Shown: positions 1 to 8,695 of the stretch, in pieces
Layout: every line of letters begins with the position of its first letter
How positions within the stretch are numbered: the stretch's first letter is position 1
Source of the DNA: SZUA-35 sp963781035
GTDB lineage: Bacteria; Actinomycetota; Acidimicrobiia; Acidimicrobiales; SZUA-35
Direction of reading: 5' to 3'
Length of the DNA: 64,000 nt
Assembly: GCA_963781035.1 (NCBI GenBank)
Contig: CAWAEN010000005.1
Span: 372,001-436,000 of the forward strand
The notes under the pieces: model-generated
Databases searched by the model: none
Seen by the model: only the letters and a program-made list of their open reading frames with translations
What the model was told of the DNA's origin: nothing
Program-made: the position numbers and the translations under genes

Positions 1-1
1 T

Positions 2-859
2 TTCGCCGTCGCCGGCGGTGATCATCCGCCCCAGTACTTCGAGATGTTCGGCCACCGAGGCATCTGGCACGACGGCTGGAAGGCGGTGGCATACCACCCG
101 CCGGGAACACCGTTCGAGGACGACCGGTGGGAGCTCTATCACTTGGCCGAGGACTTCAGCGAGGTCGACGATCTGGCCGAGGCCGAGCCGGAACGACTCG
201 CCGCCATGATCGCCCTTTGGTGGGAAGAGGCCGAGTCCCATCAGGTGCTCCCTCTGGACGATCGTTTCGCCGACCGCTTTGCCGAGAACGCCGAACGCCA
301 TCGCGCCGGGCGCACTCGTTATGAGTTCTGGGCCGGCATGGGGCACCTCCCGTCAGACGTCGCCCCCGATCTCCGGAGCCGCAGCTACACCATCACCGCC
401 GATGTGGTCATTCCCGACGACGGCGCTACCGGCGTGCTCGTCGCCCACGGCGACCTGACCAGCGGCTACTCGCTGTTCATGCAGGACGGCCTGCTGGTCC
501 ACGACCTCAACATCGGCGGTTCGCATCAGATTGCTCCGATCGGATCGTCCGGTACCCGCTGGTCGCCATCAGCTCGGCTTCCGAATGCAGCGCAGCGGCG
601 ACGGCCTCATGAAACATGGCGTCGGCACGCTGCTCATCGACGGCGAGCCGGTGGGCACGCTTCGAGACCGAGAACATCTTCTGGATCCTGATCTCCTGGT
701 CAGGCCTCGACATCGGTCTCGATCGAGGCACACCCGGTCTCGCACTACCAGAGCCCCAACACCTTCACCGGCACGCTCGAACGCGTCGTCATCGAACTCG
801 ACGACGATCAGGACCTCGATGCGCACGCGGTTCTCGATCAAGAAGTGACGAACGATTGA
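2..859 (+). CDS. Sulfatase (arylsulfatase-type), C-terminal part, frameshifted
   Basis: This is the C-terminal portion of an alkaline-phosphatase-superfamily sulfatase; the catalytic N-terminal domain lies left of the window. The visible start reads GDHPPQYFEMFGHRGIWHDG and continues into an HPPGTPFEDDRWELYHL segment, which is the conserved tail of bacterial arylsulfatases. After that comes a C-terminal beta-rich domain (LVAHGDLTSGYSLFMQDG). Homology moves from frame 2 to 3 near 530, to frame 1 near 662 and back to frame 2 near 738, ending in HAVLDQEVTND. The three shifts look like sequencing indels. The stop overlaps the next start in a TGATG arrangement, so the downstream transglutaminase-like gene is probably co-translated. 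Sulfate-ester hydrolysis is the family role; the substrate cannot be told. Confidence 0.85.
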
Positions 860-1570
860 TGTCCGACACAGCTCGCTCCGCGGCACTCGCTCCGACGTAT
901 TTCATCGACAGCGACCATCCGGTCGTCCAGGCCTTCGCCGACAAAACACTCCGAGCAGTCGACCTCGACCGGGACAGCGATCCGGACGGCCAAGGCGGTG
1001 GCGCTGTTCCATGCGGTCCGCGACGGTTTCCGCTACGACCCGTACCAATTGGCCTCCGATCCCGCTGACTACAAGGCCAGCGCCATCATCGACACCGAGT
1101 CCGCCTGGTGTGTGCCGAAGTCCGTGGTGCTCACCGCTGCCGCCCGGGCGGTCGGCATCCCGGCTCGCTTGGGTTTCGCCGATGTCAAGAACCACCTCAG
1201 CAGCGCAAAGCTCCTCGAGACCATGGGTACCGACCTCTTCGCCTGGCACGGCTTCTCCGAACTGCTTCTCGACGACGGGGCCGGGGGTGAGCGCTGGTTC
1301 AAGCTGAGCTCAGCGTTCAACATCGAGCTGTGCGATCGCTTCGGAGTGAAGGTGCTCGAGTTCGACGGGACCGACGATGCCCTGATGCACGCCTTCGACC
1401 AGTCCGGCAATCGACACATGGAGTACGTGCGGCACCGTGGGAGCTTCGACGACCTGCCACTCGATCAGATCCTGAGCGATTTCGCCGAGATCTATCCCGC
1501 GTCGATGGTGACCGAGGATGCGGACGAAGCCGCCGGTGCTGCCGTCACCGACGACCTCTTCCACTCCTGA
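859..1570 (+). CDS. Transglutaminase-like domain protein
   Basis: A protein of about 236 aa in the transglutaminase-like superfamily. The core is WCVPKSVVLTAAARAVGIPA, where the Cys begins the catalytic helix, followed by WHGFSELLLDDG carrying the likely catalytic His, and WFKLSSAFN. In bacteria such proteins act as cysteine proteases or amide hydrolases; the substrate is unknown. The first 42 codons (MSDTARSAALAPTYFIDSDH) are in frame 1 and the rest in frame 2. A single indel near 980, in a CCGGGA run, separates them; the joined reading is DSDRTAKAVALFHAVRDGF. The ATG overlaps the sulfatase stop, which supports this start. It ends 9 bp before the convergent PadR gene. Confidence 0.75.
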
Positions 1571-1579
1571 GCCTCGGCA

Positions 1580-2163
1580 TCACCGGGCCAGGATCTTGTA
1601 GAGCTCGGCCTTGGTGTTCTTCAACACCTCGGTGGCCGCTGCTCGCTGCTCGTCGTCGCCGAAGCGGCCGATCTGCTTGGTGGCCGACATGACCTCGGCC
1701 ACCAGCGGACGCAATCCACCGCTCGGCCCGGTCTCACCGTCTGCCCACGGAAGCGGGGCGTCCGGATCGCGGCGTTCCAGCCACTCTCGCCCTTCAGCGG
1801 TGAGTTCGTAGGTCTTCTTGCCGTCACCGTCTTCTTCGATGGTTCCGGCGATCAAGCCCTTGCTCCTCGAGTCGACCGAGAGCGGGATACATGGACCCCG
1901 GGCTCGGACGCCAACGACCCTCGCTTCGCTCCTCGAGTTCGGCGATCAGCTCATAACCGTGGAGCGGTGCTCGCTCGGCGAGGATGAGCAAAACACCGTT
2001 GGCCACCGCTCCTCGCTTCGCTCGCTCTCGCCCACGACCGGGACCCCGTCCTCGGGCCGGGGCCGCGTCCTGGACCGTGTCCGCCAGGTCCTCGACGGCG
2101 TCGGCCCCGTGGGCCCCCGCCGTCGTTGTCTTCGTCTTCATGGATGTGAATGTGCGTACCCAT
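1580..2163 (-). CDS. PadR-family transcriptional regulator
   Basis: A PadR winged-helix repressor with its usual C-terminal coiled-coil dimerisation region. The HTH part reads LLILAERAPLHGYELIAEL then PSPGSMYPALGRLEEQGL; the C-terminal part reads KKTYELTAEGREWLERRDPD and ends KNTKAELYKILAR. An indel near 1860 separates the two. A second is likely near 2070-2130, in a G/C-rich run. I place the start at 2163 because GGAGG lies 7 nt upstream and the product would begin MGTHIHIHEDEDND, an acidic His-rich leader seen in relatives. The best uninterrupted frame instead starts at 2141. The palindrome CGATATATCG just upstream is a plausible autoregulatory operator. It follows the Pth2-type gene on the same strand. 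Confidence 0.85.
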
Positions 2164-2220
2164 GTGGGTACCTCCTGTTTCTACTCGGCCATCCGACCTG
2201 GACGGCCATACAGGAGTTAA

Positions 2221-2230
2221 CGATATATCG
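2221..2230. promoter_or_regulatory. Perfect palindrome, putative PadR operator
   Basis: CGATATATCG is a perfect 10-bp palindrome, 58 bp upstream of the preferred PadR start, in a locally AT-rich stretch within otherwise GC-rich DNA. PadR regulators commonly bind AT-rich inverted repeats at their own promoters. Binding by this PadR protein is inferred from position only. Confidence 0.4.
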
Positions 2231-2237
2231 CGATGTT

Positions 2238-2906
2238 CTATTCCCCACCCTCGATCCAGCCGATCGCCGTCAACGAGCCGGCCGGGATCTCGGTGAACCC
2301 ACCGTCGCGGATCTCCTCGACCGGTCCGGATCGCAGCTCGTCCCACAGACCTCCGTCTGGATGCACCAGCCGAACCGGTGAGCCCGCAGCCCGCCACCGA
2401 TCCCTTGCCTCAGGCGTGGCCCGTTCCCAGGCCCGCTGACCGGCGTGAGCGCACTGGGCGGCCAGCTTTCCCCAACTCATCTCGAGGTCCGGGGTCACGG
2501 CGATCACCAACTCCCCCACCTCGATGGTCGGCCGCTCCGACACCAGCTCGGGTTCGTCGAGCGGCGTCGACTGGATCTGCAACTTGGCCAGGTCTCGCGG
2601 TGCATCGTCGAGCGGACTCGGGACGAACGCCCTGACCTCCGCCGTCCCCACCGTCACGGTCACCCCGGGGACGTCCTGCGCCCGTTGCCACGGTGACGCC
2701 CGCCCCCGACGCATGATCTTGCGGATCCGGGCGCCGTTCCACGCCGCCACCGCATCGTGCCACTCACCCTCCGGCCGGCTGCGCTCGTCGTCGAGGAGCT
2801 CGATCACCGAGCGGGCAGCAGCGGCGAGGATGTCGTCCACCAACGGCGGGTCGAGCTTCTCGACCCGAGCCGCCATCTGCAGCGCCAGCGGCGAACCTTC
2901 GGTCAT
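2238..2906 (-). CDS. Peptidyl-tRNA hydrolase PTH2-like protein
   Basis: A 222-aa protein. Its C-terminal half carries the PTH2 (archaeal/eukaryotic-type peptidyl-tRNA hydrolase) fingerprint: VIAVTPDLEMSWGKLAAQCA followed by HAGQRAWERA, then a VRLVHPDGGLWDEL stretch and a final beta strand. The family cleaves the ester bond of peptidyl-tRNA. The N-terminal ~115 residues are an actinobacterial extension I do not recognise. The frame is uninterrupted. It is upstream of padR on the same strand with 74 bp between them. It may be an accessory peptidyl-tRNA hydrolase beside a bacterial Pth elsewhere, but activity is not shown. Confidence 0.75.
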   Translation of the reverse strand: MTEGSPLALQMAARVEKLDPPLVDDILAAAARSVIELLDDERSRPEGEWHDAVAAWNGARIRKIMRRGRASPWQRAQDVPGVTVTVGTAEVRAFVPSPLDDAPRDLAKLQIQSTPLDEPELVSERPTIEVGELVIAVTPDLEMSWGKLAAQCAHAGQRAWERATPEARDRWRAAGSPVRLVHPDGGLWDELRSGPVEEIRDGGFTEIPAGSLTAIGWIEGGE

Positions 2907-3064
2907 CCAGCGACGGTACTCGTACGCAGCGTTTCTCGACTGCCGATCTCGCCTTCCCGGACTTCGAAGCGGCGCTGATCGATCTCTCCCCCGGTCGCCC
3001 CCGCCATTCTCGGGTCCGATCAGCGCGCCAGGCGCGCAATCGACCAGTTTGCTGACGGCTGCGA

Positions 3065-3082
3065 CGTCGCCACGTGGCGACG
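3065..3082. promoter_or_regulatory. 18-bp perfect palindrome upstream of the SDR gene
   Basis: CGTCGCCACGTGGCGACG is a perfect 18-bp palindrome with a CACGTG core, 37 bp upstream of the SDR start. The 212-bp gap between the Pth2-type gene (start 2906) and the SDR gene holds nothing else I recognise. It could be an operator for a dimeric repressor or a small hairpin; chance is less likely for a fully symmetric 18-mer but cannot be excluded in GC-rich DNA. Confidence 0.45.
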
Positions 3083-3118
3083 CTCATGGCATCAGAGTCG
3101 TGGCACTACGGTTGACCG

Positions 3119-3896
3119 ATGGCCCGAGACCCGCGCACCTCTGCTGGTGCCCCCAAGCGGGCGCTCGTCACCGGCGTCGGGCGCTCGATCGGCATCGGCG
3201 CCGCCATTGCCACCGCGCTGGTGGACGACGGCTGGACCGTGGTCACCTCCGGCCATGTGGGCTACGACGACAAGATGCCGTGGGGGGCCGATGCGGGCGG
3301 ACCTCCAGAGCTGGGCGTCGCCCATCTCGAGACCGACCTCGCCGATCCGGTCGCCCCCGGCGAGCTGGTCCGCCAGGCGACCGAGGTGGCGGGTCCGCTC
3401 ACCGGCCTCGTGATGTGCCACTGCGAGTCGGTCGATTCGTCGATCCTCACCACCACCGTCGAGAGCTTCGATCTCCATTTCGCAGTGAACGCACGAGCCA
3501 CCTGGCTGCTGATCAAGGCGTTCGCCGAACAGTTTCCGACCGAAGCGAGCAGGGGCGATGCCGGCCCGGCCGGTCGGATCATCGCCATCACCAGCGACCA
3601 CACACCGTTCAACCTCCCGTACGGATCCAGCAAGGCCGCCCTCGACCGCATCGTGATCGCCGCCGCCACCGAACTGGCCGAGCTCGGCATCACGGCCAAC
3701 GTGATCAACCCCGGCGGAACCGACACCGGTTGGATGACGCCCGAGATCGTCGAGGCATGCCTCGAACGCAATCTCCAACCCCGAGTCGGCCGACCAGAGG
3801 ACTGCGCCAACCTGGTCCGGTTCCTCTGCTCGCCCGAGGGGCAATGGATCAACGCCCAGCTCCTCGTACTCGGACGGCGGACTGCGACCACGATGA
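3119..3896 (+). CDS. Short-chain dehydrogenase/reductase (SDR)
   Basis: An NAD(P)-dependent SDR of about 258 aa. The cofactor loop is ALVTGVGRSIGIGAAIA, with IIAITSD before the active site and the catalytic YGSSK motif. INPGGTDTGWM is the usual post-catalytic segment. The substrate is unknown. The uninterrupted frame runs on into the next gene as GRRTATTM, but this is an indel artefact near 3870. One base out, the sequence reads LLVLDGGLRPR then TGA, the classic SDR C-terminus. That TGA overlaps the ATG of the next gene (ATGA), so the two are translationally coupled and are not a fusion. Confidence 0.88.
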
Positions 3897-4600
3897 CGGC
3901 AGAAGTGTTCGAGCCGATCATCGGCCAGCTCAACGAGGGTTCGCTCCACGCGACACTCAAGAACCACTTCGCCGAGCCCGGCGACACGTTCGAGGTGCCG
4001 TTCGGGCGGTTCGTGGTCGACCTCGTGAAGTCCCCCGGGACCGCAGACGAGCTGTTGGTCGAGATCCAGACCGGTTCCTTCGGAGCCATGGGGAAGAAGC
4101 TCGACCATCTGCTGGGTGAACACCGCCTGCTCCTGGTCCACCCCATCGCCATCCGGACGCGGCTCGAACGCAGGAAACCAGACGAGAAGGTGAGCGCCCG
4201 TCGCTCCCCCAAGCGAGGCTCGATCTACTCGTTGTTCGACGAGCTGGTCAGCATCCCCACCCTGCTCGACCACCCAAACCTGAGCCTCGAGGTCGTGCTG
4301 TTCGACGAGGTTCGCAAGCAGGTCCACGATCCGTCGCTGCGGCGGCGGCGGGGCGGCTATCGAACCGTCGATCGACAGATCGAGGAGATCATCGATCAGC
4401 AACGATTCGACTCCGTGCTCGACCTGCGGCGCCTTCTCCCGTCGACATTGCCGGAAACGTTCACCACGGCCGACATCGCTGACCAGGCGAAATGCAGCCG
4501 GGACGCCGCCCAGAAGCTGGCGTTCTGCTTCCAGGCCGCCGATCTGATCGACCGCATCGATCGGACGAAGGCCGGCTACCGGTATCGAATCAGCTCATGA
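3893..4600 (+). CDS. Uncharacterised protein: possible PD-(D/E)xK-like fold plus C-terminal winged helix
   Basis: A 235-aa protein I cannot assign to a named family. The N-terminal half has FGRFVVDLV, then LLVEIQTGSFGAMGKKLDHL, then HRLLLVHPIA. This Asp / Glu-x-Gln / amphipathic helix / strand order resembles PD-(D/E)xK nuclease cores. The middle is basic (ARRSPKRG, RRRRGGYRTVDRQI). The last ~50 residues (FTTADIADQAKCSRDAAQKL) look like a winged helix-turn-helix. This suggests a DNA-binding or DNA-cutting protein, by inference only. Its ATG overlaps the SDR stop, and its own stop overlaps the serpin start (ATGA), so three genes are coupled. Confidence 0.6.
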   Translation: MTAEVFEPIIGQLNEGSLHATLKNHFAEPGDTFEVPFGRFVVDLVKSPGTADELLVEIQTGSFGAMGKKLDHLLGEHRLLLVHPIAIRTRLERRKPDEKVSARRSPKRGSIYSLFDELVSIPTLLDHPNLSLEVVLFDEVRKQVHDPSLRRRRGGYRTVDRQIEEIIDQQRFDSVLDLRRLLPSTLPETFTTADIADQAKCSRDAAQKLAFCFQAADLIDRIDRTKAGYRYRISS

Positions 4601-5866
4601 ACCGGAACCATCGCTCGACGGAGAACGTCCGAACGAACATGCGCCGCTTCCTCGTTCCCGTGTTCACGATGGCCATGATCGCTGCCGCCTGCGGGTCGGG
4701 CGACGCGACGATCGTGGCACCGAGCGATGGGGCCGAGCGGGCCGCTCCGTCGGCCGCCGCGCCGGTCACCGAGCTCGCAGCCGGCTTCAACGATGCAGGA
4801 TTCGAGGTTCTCCGGGATCAACCCAGCGACTCGAACACGATCCTGAGCCCGCTGAGCATCGGGCACGCGCTGTTGATGGTTCGGGCTGCCGCTGACGAGC
4901 CGACGGGAACCGCCATCGACGATGGTTTCGCCCTTCCCGATGGGATTGGCGCTCACGACGCCTGGAACGTGATCGACCAGTCGATCGAACAGAGCAACGG
5001 CACCAGTACCTCGATGGCAGACGAGCCGACGCCGATCGTCGCCATCGCCGATCGGATCTGGCCTCGGGCCGGACTCGACCTCGGTCAGGAGTGGGTCGAT
5101 CTCATGGCGAGCCACCACGGGGCCGACATCGAGACGATCGACGTCGACGCCCCGGAGGAGAGCCGGGCCCGGATCAACGACTGGGTGTCCGAACAGACCA
5201 ACCAGCTCATTCCCGAACTCCTGCCCAAGGACTTCATCGACGGCAACACGCTGCTGGTGCTGACCGACGCCGTCTACTTCAAGGCGCAATGGAAGCTGAT
5301 CTTCCTGAAGTACGGCACGGTCGACGCCCCGTTCACCAACCTCGACGGCAGCCAGTCGACCACCACCTTCATGCGTGAGCTCGAGCAGCCGGCGCCTCGA
5401 GGCTTCGGCGACCGGTGGGCCGCCGCCGAGCTCCCCTACCTGGGTGACGACTACTCGATGCTCGTGATCGTTCCCGACGACTTCGAGACGTTTCGCAACG
5501 AACTCTCCCAGTCGACGCTCGACGAGATCGATGGCTGCGATCACTCCGGGGCCCTACGAACTGTTGCTGCCCAAGTGGGAAGCCGAGTCCGACATCGACC
5601 TCCTGCCCTGGCTGACCGAGATGGGCGCCGCTCCCGGCGTCTATCCGGCGATCGCCGACGGTTTCATCGACGGCGCCGTGCACGCCGCGGTGATCTCGGT
5701 CGACGAGATCGGGACCGAGGCCGCTGCGGCCACCGGTCTTGGTGTGGCCGAATCCGGACCGCCGGAACCGGAGTTCACGATCGCCGCCGACCGGCCGTTC
5801 TTGTATGTGATCCGCCACACCGAGAGCGGCATGGTGTTGTTCGTCGGCCAGGTCACCCAGCTCTGA
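4597..5866 (+). CDS. Serpin-family protease inhibitor, lipoprotein
   Basis: A bacterial serpin of about 420 aa. A lipoprotein signal (MRRFLVPVFTMAMIAAAC, lipobox IAAAC) places it on the outer face of the membrane. Serpin landmarks are NTILSPLSIGHALLMVRAAA, LVLTDAVYFKAQWKL and, near the C-terminus, a reactive-loop hinge VDEIGTEAAAATGLGV then DRPFLYVIRH and MVLFVGQV. The small-residue hinge is typical of inhibitory serpins. An indel near 5530 puts the last ~110 codons in another frame. The start at 4597 overlaps the upstream stop; 4639 is an equally good start that gives a shorter signal peptide. Target proteases are unknown. Confidence 0.87.
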
Positions 5867-5881
5867 CTCACCAACGAGTGG

Positions 5882-7643
5882 CTAGGGCAGCGAGATGATC
5901 GTGACCGCTCCGGTGTCGCCGTCGACCTGGATCGTGGCGCCGTCGGGGATGCGCTTCGTGGCATCGGTGGCCGACACCACGCACGGGATCCCCAGCTCGC
6001 GGCTCACGATGATGGCGTGACTCAACGGAGCGCCGACATCCACGACGACACCGCCGGCCGGCACGAACAGCGGGGTCCACGACGGGTCGGTGATGGGAGC
6101 GACGAGGATGTCGCCCGGGTCGAGCGCGGTGGGATCGTGGGAGTCGGTGACGACACGGGCGATGCCCTCGTACTGCCCGGGACAACCGGGCACACCCTGG
6201 ACGACCTCGCCGGCTTCGACCAGCGTGATCTCGACTGCATCCCGTCGCGGATAGGTGCGTCATGTCCGGCCGCCCACCGTGGAAGAGGAACGGCTCCTGG
6301 AGCGCGGCCACCTCGTCCATCAGCTCCTCGCGATCGGCGAGCATGATCGCGTGTACGTGCCCGGGTTGGCCACCTCCTCCTTCAGCTCGGGCCGGGTGAG
6401 CAGCCCGAAGTCGTTGTGCTTGTGGAACGTCCCGGCAGCGACCCGACGCCGACCGAGCTCGTGGAGGGCCACACGGAGCTCGTGCACGAGCTTGATGTTG
6501 TTGGTCTTGGTCCGCTCTCGACCGGGCATGAACACGGTGGCCGAGTTCAGCGCGGCCAGGAACTGCCCGTGGGTCTCCGGGTCACCCTCGATCATCGCTG
6601 CGATCTCGGCCCCGAGCGATTCTCGTTCGGCTCGCCTGTCGTCGTTGTGGAGCTGCGGTGCCTGGCGTCGGATCGGACAGGCGCATGCGGTCGATGGCGG
6701 CGAGGGCCAGATCGGGCTCGGTCTCCCACGTGGGCGACCGGGCCTCCCACTCGTTCGGTCCACGGCAGCCGTACGAGAACAGGAACGCATCGAACGCTTC
6801 GATGAAGGTGGCGGCATCGGCGCTGTCGCTGGCCCGCAGCCGGGCATCGAGCCCTTGGTGGCCGTCGTCGAACATGCGCCATCAGCACGTCCGAGTCCAG
6901 CGGCGATACGGCCCGAGCTTCCACATCTCCATCGACGGCGCCGCCGATTCGACGTCACCGAGGCCGGCCAGGAGCTTGAGCGTCGCCTCCGGCTTGCCGA
7001 CTGCCTCGCACACGGCGGTGATGATGCCGATCGGGAGGGTGGCGAGGAACGAGACGAAGATGTGCTCGGTGAACAGCTTCTCGAAGTGTTCGTCAGCGGT
7101 CTCGAGCGCGTAGTCGAGCAGTTCCTGGTCGGACATCGGGGAGAGGTCGGGGCGGTTGGCCCGGAGCTGCGTTCATCTCGCGTTCGTGTTCGAGCACGTC
7201 TGGGCAGGTTCGGCGTGGTGAGGACCCAACCGAACGTCTCACCGATCTTCTCGGTGAGGTCCGGCCGGTCGAAGCCCTCCTTGACGACGAACTCCGGCAC
7301 ACCGGGGGCGTCGCCGAAGAACGAGTCGTCGATGTCCTGCGCCGTCATGCCCGGGGCACGATGACCCAGCATCCGCAGCGCGGTTGCGTTGAGGTAGCCG
7401 TAGCCGCCGGTGACGCCGAGGAACACACACTCGTCGTCCGGCAGCTCGTCGGGGGTCATCACCCCGATGCGGTAGTACGCGTTGCGGAACCCCATCTCGG
7501 AACCGCCGAGACCGTTTTCGTTCTGGAAGTACGGAAAACGAGAACGGGGCAACCGGATCGGGGAAGACCTCGCCGATGTTCGCCCTCGTGTAGAAGTCGA
7601 ACTCCTCACTGAGATCGGTCTCGACCAGCCACTTGTCGACCAT
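5882..7643 (-). CDS. PEP-utilising enzyme with phosphohistidine swivel domain, no ATP-grasp domain
   Basis: About 585 aa when rejoined. The C-terminal domain is the PEP-utilising mobile (swivelling) domain: GGVVVDVGAPLSHAIIVSRE then LGIPCVV, with the phosphorylatable His in SHA. The N-terminal part (MVDKWLVETDLSEEFDFYTR, MGFRNAYYRIGVMTPDELPD) resembles the central region of rifampin phosphotransferase-like proteins. No ATP-grasp domain is present in the space available, so a phosphate donor would have to come from another protein. At least six indels lie between 5950 and 7560, including a compensating pair near 6890-6930. The start at 7643 follows a GGGGG-containing ribosome site. Function is unknown beyond family level. 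Confidence 0.75.
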
Positions 7644-7732
7644 TGCGGTCCCCCTTGCGCTCGTTTGTTCCGGCGCGCAAGTTAGCTCAGGCTGTGACAC
7701 CTGTCATATGCCGCGAGGACGTGGGCGCAGGA

Positions 7733-8582
7733 TCAGGGGACGACCTCGACCGGAGCTCCCGGCTCGATGATGGCCGCCAGCTCTCGCAGCGTGTCGTTCT
7801 CCAACCTCACACATCCGAGCGAGGCTGCGGCCCCGATCAGGTCGGGACGTTGAGTTCCGTGAATGGCCACGACAGCGTCACCGCCGTTGATCTGGTCGAT
7901 CGCCTCGGAATAGGCGGACAGCGGAATCACGTACGGTCCGTAGATCGAGCCGGCGTCCCACTCGAACACGTTCCGGACGTAGAAGCTGCCCGTGGGCGTG
8001 GGTGACGTGGTTCTGGCCGATGGTCCCCGTCGTGTTCATCACGACATCGTCTCCGTCCCAGACGATGACGGATCGATCGGACAGATCGATCAGCAGTCGT
8101 TGATTGGTCGTGACGACGTCGACATCGTCGCGAAGGATGTAGCCGGTGCTCTCGTTCGGCCGCATCGGCACCTGGACCTCGTAGTAGTCGCCATGACCAG
8201 CGAGGATTCGGAACACTCTCGGCTGGAGGAACTCGTCGAACCGGTCGAACGTGATCAGCCGGTCTGCGAAAGGACTGGGAGCAACCCAGACGTCGATGCT
8301 CGCCAGGCTCTCCGGCATCACGGCGACCCGGGTCTCGGTGATCGGTGTCGACACGGGCAGCCCCGGAGCCAACCGATACGACACGCGGTTGCCCTCGCTC
8401 GAGGCGGCAGACAAGACGTTCGGCGTTGGCGCAACGAAAGCCAGCGGTGCGTCGGGAACCGAAGCAACCGGGACCGCAACCGAGGGATCCGAGGCCAGTG
8501 CATCCATGTCGACACTTGGCGCGGAGGAGCAACCATTCAGCAGAACGACACACGAAATGACGAATGAGAGCATGCGGGGCAT
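7733..8582 (-). CDS. L,D-transpeptidase (YkuD domain), lipoprotein
   Basis: A cell-wall cross-linking enzyme of about 283 aa. The N-terminus MPRMLSFVISCVVLLNGCSS is a lipoprotein signal with the lipobox LNGC. A linker and an SH3-like region follow (YYEVQVPMRPNESTGYILRD). The C-terminal YkuD domain has QRLLIDLSDRSVIVWDGDDV and the catalytic motif AIHGT then AASLGCVRL with the nucleophilic Cys. YkuD enzymes form 3-3 cross-links in peptidoglycan, common in actinobacteria. An indel near 8005 splits the YkuD domain; rejoined it reads GSFYVRNVFEWDAGSIYGPY. It lies 89 bp downstream of the PEP-utilising gene's start, same strand. Confidence 0.88.
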
Positions 8583-8695
8583 CCACTGCCATCGGCATCC
8601 ACCTGGATGGACCTGAGTCCTTTGCCGACGAGCACCGACAAGGGTGGCCCATCAATCGCGCGACTCTCAACCGCATTCCAACAAATGCTGCTTGA

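Noticed and set aside
3092..4402. A 436-codon minus-strand frame opposite the SDR
   Set aside because: It is antisense to two recognised genes, has no family motif and has the composition typical of reverse frames in GC-rich DNA.
6882..6930. In-frame stop in the PEP-utilising gene as recoding
   Set aside because: The two flanking frames agree only by coincidence; the residues between fit a third frame (SPLDSDVLMA), so it is a compensating indel pair.
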